Assembly (NCBI GenBank): GCA_003511845.1
Contig: DOIV01000106.1
Location: 1 to 11,353 of the forward strand
Reading direction: 5' to 3'
DNA from: Flavobacteriaceae bacterium
Lineage (GTDB): Bacteria > Bacteroidota > Bacteroidia > Flavobacteriales > Flavobacteriaceae
DNA: 11,353 bases
Shown here: positions 1-6,109 of the stretch, one piece after another
Numbering within the stretch: the first letter of the stretch is position 1
Layout of the letters: every line of letters begins with the position of its first letter
Made by a program: the position numbers and the translations under genes
Notes under the pieces: model-generated
Seen by the model: the letters and a program-made list of their open reading frames with translations, nothing else
Told to the model about the DNA's origin: nothing
Database searches by the model: none

Positions 1-187
1 TTTTAGGTATTACAATAACAGACAAATTGTTATTAAAAGGCAATACTTTTTCAGCAAATAAACTTTCTTCACAATCTTCAAGATGTAAACCTAACTTATC
101 CATGACTTTAATTGTCAAGTCAGAGGGTTGCCCAAAAGAATTGCTAGTAAAAACAATAAAAGCAATGATAGATATATAGTTTTTCAT
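1..187 (-). CDS. Secreted protein of unknown function, N-terminal part only
   Basis: The reading frame opens at ATG 187-185 and runs off the left edge without a stop, giving 62 residues. It begins MKNYISIIAFIVFTSNSFGQ, a typical Bacteroidota signal peptide: a short Lys-containing start, a hydrophobic core at about residues 4-13, and small residues before a probable cleavage at Gly19-Gln20. The mature part seen so far (PSDLTIKVMDKLGLHLEDCEESL...) has one cysteine and no motif I recognise. The protein is probably exported to the periplasm or outer surface. It lies downstream of the GNAT gene on the same strand but with at least 70 bp between them, so it may have its own promoter. The function cannot be named from this fragment. 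Confidence 0.7.
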   Translation of the reverse strand, partial: MKNYISIIAFIVFTSNSFGQPSDLTIKVMDKLGLHLEDCEESLFAEKVLPFNNNLSVIVIPK

Positions 188-257
188 ATTTTAAAGTACT
201 GAATCATACCATACTAATTTGTATTGCAAGATAGTGATTCTAAACGATTACGTTCGG

Positions 258-299
258 CTAGGTGTCAGAAATCTCATACCAACGCAAGTTCAAACCTTC
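258..299 (-). other. Untranslated in-frame tail of the GNAT gene
   Basis: Reading on past the GNAT stop (TAA 302-300) in the same frame gives EGLNLRWYEISDT and then TAG at 260-258. The R-W-Y-E-I segment matches the usual end of RimJ/RimL-like proteins, so I read it as the lost last strand of the enzyme. That it is homologous tail and not chance is inferred from memory of the family, without an alignment. Confidence 0.55.
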
Positions 300-788
300 T
301 TATTCATAAAAAAAATCTTCAACAAAATATAAACCGATTTTTAACAAAGCGTTATGTGAAGCTTGATTGCCCATTTCAGTGATACCGTAAATAGTTTTGA
401 GTTTCATGGTCTCAAAAGCATATTGAAGAGCAGCTATACCAGATTCAGTAGCATAGCCTTTTCCCCAAAATCGTTTCATTAAACGATAACCAACGTCATA
501 ATAATTGGTAAAACCATTCATTGGTTCTTCTATGTTTAACTTTAACCCAGACCAACTCATAAACTGTTGAGTTTCTTTATGAATTACTGCCCACTTACCA
601 ATACCTCTTTCTATATATTGTTGTTGTAAAGAATCAATATATTTTTGTGATTCTTCAATCGTTTTAAAAGGTTTATTACCAAGATATTTATGCACTTCAG
701 GATCTGAGTCTAAATCAAACATAGCCTCTAGATCAGTTTGTACTATCTCTCTTAAAATCAATCGGTCTGTCTCTACAAAAATCTCCAT
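300..788 (-). CDS. GNAT-family N-acetyltransferase (RimJ/RimL type), C-terminally truncated by a stop
   Basis: This is a 162-residue GNAT acetyltransferase, which would transfer an acetyl group from acetyl-CoA to an amine. The start ETDRLILREI is the classic RimJ/RimL-like opening. VGYRLMKRFWGKGYATE (99-115) carries the acetyl-CoA pyrophosphate loop R-x-x-G-x-G. The pattern N141-x2-S144-x5-K150-x-G152 is the usual C-terminal motif. The substrate is unknown. The TAA at 302-300 comes earlier than usual for the family. In the same frame the DNA continues for 13 codons, EGLNLRWYEISDT, to a TAG at 260-258. That tail contains the W-Y-E type ending common in relatives, so the original protein was probably about 176 residues. 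The ATG is 3 bp after the stop of the upstream SAM-domain gene, indicating one operon and probably translational coupling. The truncated protein may still fold, because all recognised cofactor residues are present. Confidence 0.85.
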   Translation of the reverse strand: MEIFVETDRLILREIVQTDLEAMFDLDSDPEVHKYLGNKPFKTIEESQKYIDSLQQQYIERGIGKWAVIHKETQQFMSWSGLKLNIEEPMNGFTNYYDVGYRLMKRFWGKGYATESGIAALQYAFETMKLKTIYGITEMGNQASHNALLKIGLYFVEDFFYE

Positions 789-791
789 AAA

Positions 792-1427
792 CTATTTATC
801 TTTGTTTGCAATTAACAGGGTATTCGTATTATTCACTTTTTCATATTTTGCCGTTTTGTATTGATTTCGTTTTAAGAAACTAATAATATTCTCTAATTTT
901 TTATCTTGTTCTTCTAAGGATGCATTACATAAAATCGTTGAACTAGAATTGCATATATTCTGCCAAAAGGGAAGCTCTAAAAATGGAGAAGGAACTTTAG
1001 TATCAATATATAAATCGATAATAATCAGATCGAATTTCTTTGTATTGAGTTGCATAAATAATTGAGCATCCTCACAAATAATTTTCAAATTTTCACCCTC
1101 AATAATATCAAATTATTCTTTTGCAATTTTGAGTATTACAGGATCAATATCTATGGCTGTAATATGATTTTGATAGTTAAAATCGTCTTGTAAGGTTTTG
1201 ATAACGCTTCCGCCACCCATACCTAAAATTAGGGTTTTTTTAGTTTTAGTTAAATCTATTTTTTCTAAACCAATTTTTAAAATTAGTTGTAAAGAGCCAT
1301 ACGAATAATTGGCGTTTTTTGAATCTAAATGTTTCTTGCCATTGTACCAAGTAATTTCCAACGCTCCACTAATTTCTGAATGTATTTTTTTGGTTATGGG
1401 ATAAATATAGCTGAGAATTTTTTTCAT
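792..1427 (-). pseudogene. Spermidine-synthase-like SAM-domain protein, interrupted by an in-frame TAA
   Basis: One frame from ATG 1427-1425 (MKKILSYIYPITKK) to TAG 794-792 encodes a 211-codon spermidine-synthase-like Rossmann protein, but codon 105 (1115-1113) is TAA. The first part (104 residues) carries motif I, LILGMGGGSVI, and the acidic end of strand 2, AIDIDPVI. The second part carries the expected continuation CEDAQLFM and FDLIIIDLYID, the acidic strand-4 motif, then a strand/helix tail. The order and spacing are those of a single protein, with IAKE-stop-FDIIEGENLKIICEDA at the break, and no frameshift is needed. A TTG at 1088-1086 could restart the second half, but neither half alone makes a complete SAM fold. 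The TTG start at 1436 is less likely than the ATG at 1427. The substrate is unknown: family resemblance alone does not prove polyamine synthesis. Either the gene is newly inactivated, or the TAA is a base error or is read through. Confidence 0.75.
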
Positions 1428-1517
1428 ATTGGTCAAAATTACAATTATTTTATAAGAGTTTTATAATTTATAATCACATCATAACTCATTTGTTTTTAAC
1501 TAATTATAAAAAATATT

Positions 1518-1553
1518 ATTCATTTACAAACGACTACATTCATTTACAAACGA
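1518..1553. repeat. Two-copy 16-bp direct repeat, 20-bp period
   Basis: ATTCATTTACAAACGA occurs exactly at 1518-1533 and 1538-1553, separated by CTAC. The 20-bp period is about two helical turns, so both copies face the same side of the DNA, as in tandem operator sites. The repeat lies between the divergent SAM-domain gene (ATG at 1427) and ssb (ATG at 1670). Binding by a regulator is inferred. No known motif is recognised. Confidence 0.7.
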
Positions 1554-1594
1554 AAGTAACTATTTATCAACCAGCTAAAATTTGGATGTGGTTG

Positions 1595-1602
1595 TAGGTT
1601 TG
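1595..1602 (+). promoter_or_regulatory. Probable ssb promoter, -7 element
   Basis: TAGGTTTG matches the Bacteroidota -7 consensus TAnnTTTG. It is 67 bp upstream of the ssb ATG, which would leave a leader of about 60 nt. No convincing -33 TTG is seen at the usual distance of about 20 bp. Confidence 0.45.
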
Positions 1603-1669
1603 CAGTGTCAATAGTTTTAGGACGAACTTAAAACATGACTTAACTGTTTAACCATTAAAAATAAATATT

Positions 1670-2011
1670 ATGAACGCACTTAGAAACAAAGTACAGTTGA
1701 TCGGAAACTTAGGAAAAAACCCAGAAATCATCACATTAGATTCTGGTAAAAAATTAGCGAAATTTTCAATCGCAACTAATGAAAATTACAAAAATGCAAA
1801 AGGCGAAAAAATTACAGACACCCAATGGCATAATGTTATTGCTTGGAACAAAACTGCAGAAATTGTAGAAAAGTATTTAGTGAAAGGTAATGAAGTTGCT
1901 ATAGAAGGTAAGTTAACAACCAGGTCTTATGAAGATAAGGCAGGTGAAAAGAAATATATCACCGAAATAATCGTTAATGAGTTATTAATGCTTGGAAACA
2001 AAAATAGCTAA
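1670..2011 (+). CDS. ssb: Single-stranded DNA-binding protein, short form
   Basis: This 113-residue SSB binds single-stranded DNA during replication, repair or recombination. The whole protein is one OB fold: NKVQLIGNLGKNPEI (6-20), AKFSIATNENY (30-40), the DTQWHNVIAWNKTAEIVEKYL core (50-70, with Trp53 and Trp59 in DNA-stacking positions), GNEVAIEGKLTTRSYEDKAG (73-92) and a closing strand. It stops right after the fold at GNKNS. There is no glycine/glutamine-rich linker and no acidic tip ending in Pro-Phe, which in full-length SSBs recruits partner enzymes. It is therefore probably an accessory paralogue rather than the main replication SSB, although a single-copy short SSB cannot be excluded. 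The gene is monocistronic, with a TAnnTTTG-like promoter upstream and a strong terminator just after it. The ATG at 1670 follows an A/T-rich leader typical of Bacteroidota and begins the conserved N terminus. Confidence 0.95.
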   Translation: MNALRNKVQLIGNLGKNPEIITLDSGKKLAKFSIATNENYKNAKGEKITDTQWHNVIAWNKTAEIVEKYLVKGNEVAIEGKLTTRSYEDKAGEKKYITEIIVNELLMLGNKNS

Positions 2012-2026
2012 GCAAGAGAAAAAGTG

Positions 2027-2060
2027 AAAGGCCATCTGAGAAGATGGTCTTTTTTCTTTT
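2027..2060 (+). terminator. Rho-independent terminator of ssb
   Basis: An 11-bp stem pairs 2027-2037 (AAAGGCCATCT) with 2042-2052 (AGATGGTCTTT), with one G-U pair and a GAGA tetraloop. It runs straight into TTTTTTCTTTTT. It starts 16 bp after the ssb stop codon. Confidence 0.9.
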
Positions 2061-2087
2061 TAAAAAATTTCAATAAACAAAACGTCA

Positions 2088-2101
2088 TATCAAATTTGAT
2101 A
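2088..2101. promoter_or_regulatory. Perfect 14-bp palindrome, candidate operator
   Basis: TATCAAATTTGATA is its own reverse complement. It ends 2 bp before the TAnnTTTG element at 2104-2111, where a bound dimer would block RNA polymerase. No matching known regulator site is recognised, and short AT-rich palindromes do arise by chance. Confidence 0.4.
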
Positions 2102-2103
2102 AT

Positions 2104-2111
2104 TACCTTTG
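2104..2111 (+). promoter_or_regulatory. Probable promoter (-7) for the small membrane protein
   Basis: TACCTTTG is an exact match to TAnnTTTG. It lies 16 bp before the ATG at 2128, giving a very short leader. No clear -33 TTG is seen. Confidence 0.5.
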
Positions 2112-2127
2112 TATAAATTAGAAACTT

Positions 2128-2277
2128 ATGCTAAAGTCAAACTTTTGGTACTATGTAATTATGGTTATTGTAATTCTACATATTGTAGTGGGATTCGGAT
2201 ATTTATTCTACAAACTATCTCCAAAAAAAAGTGACAAATCACAAAAAGAAAAATCAAAAGAAGACAACGATTTATAA
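2128..2277 (+). CDS. Small single-pass membrane protein, 49 residues
   Basis: ATG 2128 to TAA 2275 (followed by a second TAA) encodes a 49-residue protein. Residues 7-29 are almost entirely hydrophobic or aromatic (WYYVIMVIVILHIVVGFGYL...), enough for one membrane helix. The remaining 20 residues (KLSPKKSDKSQKEKSKEDNDL) are highly charged and Lys-rich next to the membrane, which predicts a cytoplasmic C-terminal tail by the positive-inside rule. It has no signal-peptide cleavage site and no recognised domain. Support for a real gene comes from the matching promoter element just upstream, the tandem stop codons, a composition far from random AT-rich translation, and its place as the only frame in the ssb-ppc gap. 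The function is unknown. It could be an accessory subunit of a membrane complex, but nothing here says which. Confidence 0.65.
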   Translation: MLKSNFWYYVIMVIVILHIVVGFGYLFYKLSPKKSDKSQKEKSKEDNDL

Positions 2278-2320
2278 TAACTGGTTTTGAGACCATATTT
2301 TAGTCAGTAAAGAACAATAT

Positions 2321-2340
2321 TACTTCATTTAATTGAAGTA
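2321..2340. promoter_or_regulatory. Inverted repeat upstream of ppc
   Basis: TACTTCATTTAATTGAAGTA has perfect 7-bp arms around a 6-bp centre. It lies about 80 bp before the ppc start and about 45 bp after the small-protein stop. No T-run follows it, so an operator is more likely than a terminator. No binding protein is recognised. Confidence 0.4.
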
Positions 2341-2385
2341 TTCGTAAAACTTTATCAAGGTTCTTAACCTTTGCTAAAGCTTTAC

Positions 2386-2393
2386 TATCTTTA
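2386..2393 (+). promoter_or_regulatory. Possible ppc promoter, -7 element
   Basis: TATCTTTA matches TAnnTTTG except for the last base. It is 25 bp before the ppc ATG. A TTTG at 2370-2373 is too close (12 bp) to be a normal -33 element. Confidence 0.35.
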
Positions 2394-2418
2394 CGGCTTA
2401 ATTTTAAGTCTATAAAAT

Positions 2419-5001
2419 ATGTCTGTACAACCAAAGTTAGAACGTTTTAACCAAAATGTATTATCGAAGTTTAGAATTTACAACAGTATTTTCACAACAC
2501 TCCCTTTTAATACCATTACAAAAACAGGTGTATTATTACCCTTGTTTCAAGAAACTTGTAAAAAAGGCTTTGCTAACGGAGAAAATCCTACAGATATAGT
2601 TGCTTCCTTTTTTAAAAAATACCAAGCAAGACGCTCTCATGAAAGTCAATTGAATTTAATATTCAGGTTTATCCAATACATTGAAAGACAAGTAGTGTTA
2701 TTTGACGCTATTGAAGATGCTGCCTTTACTAAGATTAATAATATGAATGGAGTAGGAACTTTAAGAAGCCTTAAAGAAGATGCAGTAGCCAAGAATAAAT
2801 TAGACAATTTACAAGAATATTTAGAAGAATTTAAAGTTCGAATTGTATTGACAGCTCACCCAACACAATTTTACCCAGACAGTGTGTTAGGTATCATAAC
2901 TGATTTAACAGAAGCAATAAAGATTGATGATTTATCAACTATTAATAATTTGCTGGCACAATTAGGTAAAACACCCTTTTTTAAACATAAAAAACCAACG
3001 CCTTACGATGAGGCTGTAAGTTTAATCTGGTATTTAGAGAATGTTTTTTATGATTCTTTTGGTTCAATTTTTAATTATATTCAACAAAATATTTTCAATA
3101 ATGAAAAGATAAATAATGAAATTATAAACATTGGTTTTTGGCCTGGAGGCGATAGAGATGGAAACCCATTTGTTACACCAGAAATTACACAAAATGTAGC
3201 TATAAGGCTTAAACAGACTATTCTTAAAAACTATTATAAAGATATTAGGCGTTTAAAACGTAAACTTACTTTTAGAAGTGTCGAAAAACGGATGGATAAT
3301 TTAGAAAAAAAACTGTATCAAAGCAGTATCAACAAACAAGCAAATCACAGTATTAGTTTGGAAGAATTCGTTACTGAAATTAAAGAAATTAAGGCAATAA
3401 TTATAAAAGATCACCAATCACTATATCTATCTGATATTAATAGTCTCCTTAATAAAACACACCTATTTGGTTATCATTTTGCTATTTTAGATATTAGACA
3501 AGATAGTAGAGCACATCATGCTGTGTTTACAGATATGGTAAATGGTTTATTAGCCACTGGTAGTAAAATATTTCCTAAAAATTATCATGAACTCTCTGAG
3601 AAGAAACAAGTTAAAATTCTATCTAAAATAGAAGGAAAAGTTGATTTATCGTTATTTAAAAACGAAGACACACTTAAGGCCTTAAATACAATAAGAATTG
3701 CTAAGGAAATTCAAGATAGTAATGGTGAACGTGCTATACATCGTTATATCATCAGCAATACACAAACTACCTTGCATGTGATGCAATTGTTTGCTATGTT
3801 AAAATTAGTTGCTTTTCATGACGAATTAACCATGGATATCGGACCTCTTTTTGAAACCATAACAGATTTAGAAAATGCCCATTTGGTAATGGAAGATTTG
3901 TATACCGATCCGATGTATAGCAAACATTTAAAGAAACGAAAAAACAAGCAAACCATAATGCTTGGTTTTTCTGATGGTACTAAAGATGGTGGCTATTTAA
4001 TGGCAAATTGGGCTATTTTTAAAGCCAAAGAGCGTCTAACAGAAATGTCTAGAAAATACGGAGTTACTGTAATGTTTTTTGATGGTCGTGGTGGTCCGCC
4101 AGCACGAGGAGGTGGAAAAACACATCAGTTTTATTCTTCATTAGGCCCAACTATTGAAGACAAACAAGTACAACTAACTATTCAAGGACAAACCATAAGT
4201 TCAAATTTCGGAACCTTAGATTCTTCTAGATACAATCTAGAACAATTGATAAGTTCTGGAATTCACAATCGAGCAAAATCTAATTTACCCATGTCTAAAA
4301 CAGATAAGAGAGTAATGGATAAATTAGCTGATTTAAGCTATCAAGCCTATGTAAGTTTTAAAAGCCATGAGATGTTTGTGCCATATTTAAAACGAATGAG
4401 TACTTTAAAATACTATTCGAAAGCAAATATTGGTAGCCGACCTTCAAAACGAGGGAAATCTGATGCTTTAGTATTTGAAGATTTAAGAGCCATTCCTTTT
4501 GTAGGATCTTGGAGTATGTTAAAACAAAATGTACCTGGTTTTTATGGTGTTGGTACAGCTTTAAAATATTATGAAGATAAAAATCAATTTGATAAAGTAG
4601 CTGCTTTATATCTAAACTCAAAATTCTTTAAAACATTGATTGAAAACAGTATGATGTCTCTATCTAAATCATTTTTTGACTTGACAAAATACATGTCTGA
4701 AAACGAAGAATTTGGTGCGTTTTGGGATATTATTTATACCGAATATGAAACTACAAAACGTTTGTTATTAAAGCTAACAGGTGCAAAAGTATTAATGGAA
4801 AACGAACCTGCAATGAAAGCATCAATAGATATAAGAGAGTCTATTGTATTGCCATTATTAACCATTCAGCAATATGCACTTAAAAAGATACAAGAGTTAG
4901 AAAAAGAAACACCAAAAGACAAAGAGCAAATTGCTATTTATGAAAAAATTGTAATGCGTTCTCTGTTTGGTAATATTAATGCAAGTAGAAATTCGGCTTA
5001 G
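2419..5001 (+). CDS. ppc: Phosphoenolpyruvate carboxylase
   Basis: This cytoplasmic enzyme carboxylates PEP with bicarbonate to oxaloacetate, topping up the TCA cycle. It has 860 residues, within the usual bacterial range. All family signatures are in order: VLTAHPTQ (143-150) with catalytic His147; GGDRDGNP (243-250); LGFSDGTKDGG (515-525); the mobile loop FFDGRGGPPARGGG (553-566) with its conserved arginines; IGSRPSKR (671-678); and a C terminus ending ASRNSA, where E. coli-type enzymes end NTG and an Asn takes part in aspartate inhibition. The Asn is kept, so feedback control by aspartate or malate is possible but not shown. The TAHPTQ variant (Gln for the usual Glu) and the C-terminal variant look like lineage features, not defects. 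The ATG at 2419 begins a plausible N terminus with no upstream alternative. The gene is alone on its strand here and ends 11 bp from the oppositely directed rmlB. Confidence 0.97.
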   Translation: MSVQPKLERFNQNVLSKFRIYNSIFTTLPFNTITKTGVLLPLFQETCKKGFANGENPTDIVASFFKKYQARRSHESQLNLIFRFIQYIERQVVLFDAIEDAAFTKINNMNGVGTLRSLKEDAVAKNKLDNLQEYLEEFKVRIVLTAHPTQFYPDSVLGIITDLTEAIKIDDLSTINNLLAQLGKTPFFKHKKPTPYDEAVSLIWYLENVFYDSFGSIFNYIQQNIFNNEKINNEIINIGFWPGGDRDGNPFVTPEITQNVAIRLKQTILKNYYKDIRRLKRKLTFRSVEKRMDNLEKKLYQSSINKQANHSISLEEFVTEIKEIKAIIIKDHQSLYLSDINSLLNKTHLFGYHFAILDIRQDSRAHHAVFTDMVNGLLATGSKIFPKNYHELSEKKQVKILSKIEGKVDLSLFKNEDTLKALNTIRIAKEIQDSNGERAIHRYIISNTQTTLHVMQLFAMLKLVAFHDELTMDIGPLFETITDLENAHLVMEDLYTDPMYSKHLKKRKNKQTIMLGFSDGTKDGGYLMANWAIFKAKERLTEMSRKYGVTVMFFDGRGGPPARGGGKTHQFYSSLGPTIEDKQVQLTIQGQTISSNFGTLDSSRYNLEQLISSGIHNRAKSNLPMSKTDKRVMDKLADLSYQAYVSFKSHEMFVPYLKRMSTLKYYSKANIGSRPSKRGKSDALVFEDLRAIPFVGSWSMLKQNVPGFYGVGTALKYYEDKNQFDKVAALYLNSKFFKTLIENSMMSLSKSFFDLTKYMSENEEFGAFWDIIYTEYETTKRLLLKLTGAKVLMENEPAMKASIDIRESIVLPLLTIQQYALKKIQELEKETPKDKEQIAIYEKIVMRSLFGNINASRNSA

Positions 5002-5012
5002 TTTTAATGAAA

Positions 5013-6059
5013 CTATTCATACATCTTTTTATAGTACTCTTTATAAGAACCTGAAGTGATATTATTCATCCACACTGAATTTTCTAAATACCAATCTATG
5101 GTTTTTGACAAACCTTGTTCAAAAGTTACCGAAGGTTTCCAACCCAATTCATTACTTAACTTGGTTGCATCAATAGCATAACGCCTGTCATGCCCTGCTC
5201 TATCCGTAACATAGGTAATCAATTTTTCTGCTGTTTCTTTTTCTTGACCTAATTTTTCGTCCAATTGCTTGCATAATAAATGAATCAAATCAAGATTTGT
5301 CCATTCATTAAATCCGCCAATATTATAGGTTTCTTCATTTTTCCCTTTATGGAAAATAATATCAATTGCTGTAGCGTGATCTTCAACATACAACCAATCA
5401 CGAGTGTATTGACCATCACCATAAACAGGTAAACTTTTACTCGTTTTTATATTATTGATAAATAACGGAATCAATTTTTCAGGAAACTGATTGGCTCCAT
5501 AATTATTAGAACAATTACTTATAACAAAAGGCATTTTATACGTATTACCAAAAGACCTAACAATATGATCTGACGAGGCTTTTGATGCTGCATAAGGCGA
5601 TTGCGGATCGTAAGAAGTGGTTTCTGTAAACAATCCTGTTTTTCCTAAAGAACCATAAACTTCATCCGTTGAAACGTGATAAAACAATTTATCTTCATAA
5701 TTATCTTGCCACAACCCACGAAAAGCATTCAATAAATTTGCTGTACCCAATACATTGGTTTCAATAAAATCATTTGGGTTGGTAATAGATCTGTCTACAT
5801 GACTTTCAGCCGCCAAATGAATTACCGCATCAAATTGATATTTTTGGAATAAATTATTGATAAAATCAATATCCTTTATATTTCCTTTTACAAAAGTATA
5901 ATTAGAAGCTTTTGAAATGTCAGCAATATTTTCAAGATTACCAGCATAAGTCAAGGCATCTAAATTATAAATATGATAATCAGGATATTTATTTACAAAT
6001 AATCGTACAACATGCGACCCAATAAAGCCAGCTCCTCCAGTAATTAATATGTTTTTCAT
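5013..6059 (-). CDS. rmlB: dTDP-glucose 4,6-dehydratase
   Basis: RmlB converts dTDP-glucose to dTDP-4-keto-6-deoxyglucose with tightly bound NAD, the branch point for rhamnose and other deoxy- or amino-deoxy-sugars of surface polysaccharide. It is an extended short-chain dehydrogenase of 348 residues: TGGAGFIGSH (7-16) binds NAD; STDEVYGS (130-137) holds the catalytic Thr-Asp-Glu; Y156-x3-K160 is the Tyr/Lys pair; and SNCSNNYGANQFPEKLIP (181-198) is the sugar-nucleotide signature. The Asp-Glu after Thr separates it from epimerases. The frame is open further upstream to 6134, but MKNILITGGAGFIG at 6059 is the true family start, since the extra 25 residues would overlap galE and are Lys-rich filler. 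It is the last gene of the operon, 50 bp after galE. No rmlA, rmlC or rmlD is in this window, so dTDP-glucose must be supplied from elsewhere. Confidence 0.95.
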   Translation of the reverse strand: MKNILITGGAGFIGSHVVRLFVNKYPDYHIYNLDALTYAGNLENIADISKASNYTFVKGNIKDIDFINNLFQKYQFDAVIHLAAESHVDRSITNPNDFIETNVLGTANLLNAFRGLWQDNYEDKLFYHVSTDEVYGSLGKTGLFTETTSYDPQSPYAASKASSDHIVRSFGNTYKMPFVISNCSNNYGANQFPEKLIPLFINNIKTSKSLPVYGDGQYTRDWLYVEDHATAIDIIFHKGKNEETYNIGGFNEWTNLDLIHLLCKQLDEKLGQEKETAEKLITYVTDRAGHDRRYAIDATKLSNELGWKPSVTFEQGLSKTIDWYLENSVWMNNITSGSYKEYYKKMYE

Positions 6060-6074
6060 TTCTCTTTTTCTTTT

Positions 6075-6086
6075 CCGCTGAAGCGG
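6075..6086 (-). other. Small GC-rich hairpin between galE and rmlB
   Basis: On the transcribed strand CCGCTTCAGCGG can fold as CCGC-TTCA-GCGG (or a 5-bp stem), isolated in very A/T-rich sequence 16 bp before the rmlB ATG. No T-run follows it on that strand, so it is not a good terminator. It could be an RNA-processing or stability element, or could affect rmlB translation. Confidence 0.35.
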
Positions 6087-6109
6087 TATTTTTTTATTAA
6101 TTTTAATTT

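Noticed and set aside
300..1115. Reassignment of TAA to a sense codon, suggested by two internal TAA codons
   Set aside because: TAA is the normal stop at the expected end of ssb, the 49-residue frame (twice), galE, the aminotransferase, waaA, the regulator and both transporter genes, so the code is standard.
792..1436. Two separate hypothetical proteins (98 and 107 residues), each starting at TTG
   Set aside because: They are in the same frame, carry successive parts of one SAM fold, and the TTG starts (1088 and 1436) are less plausible than ATG 1427 for a single gene.
4358..4621. Minus-strand frame of 87 residues inside ppc
   Set aside because: It is a shadow of strongly conserved PEP carboxylase coding sequence, with no motif and no promoter.
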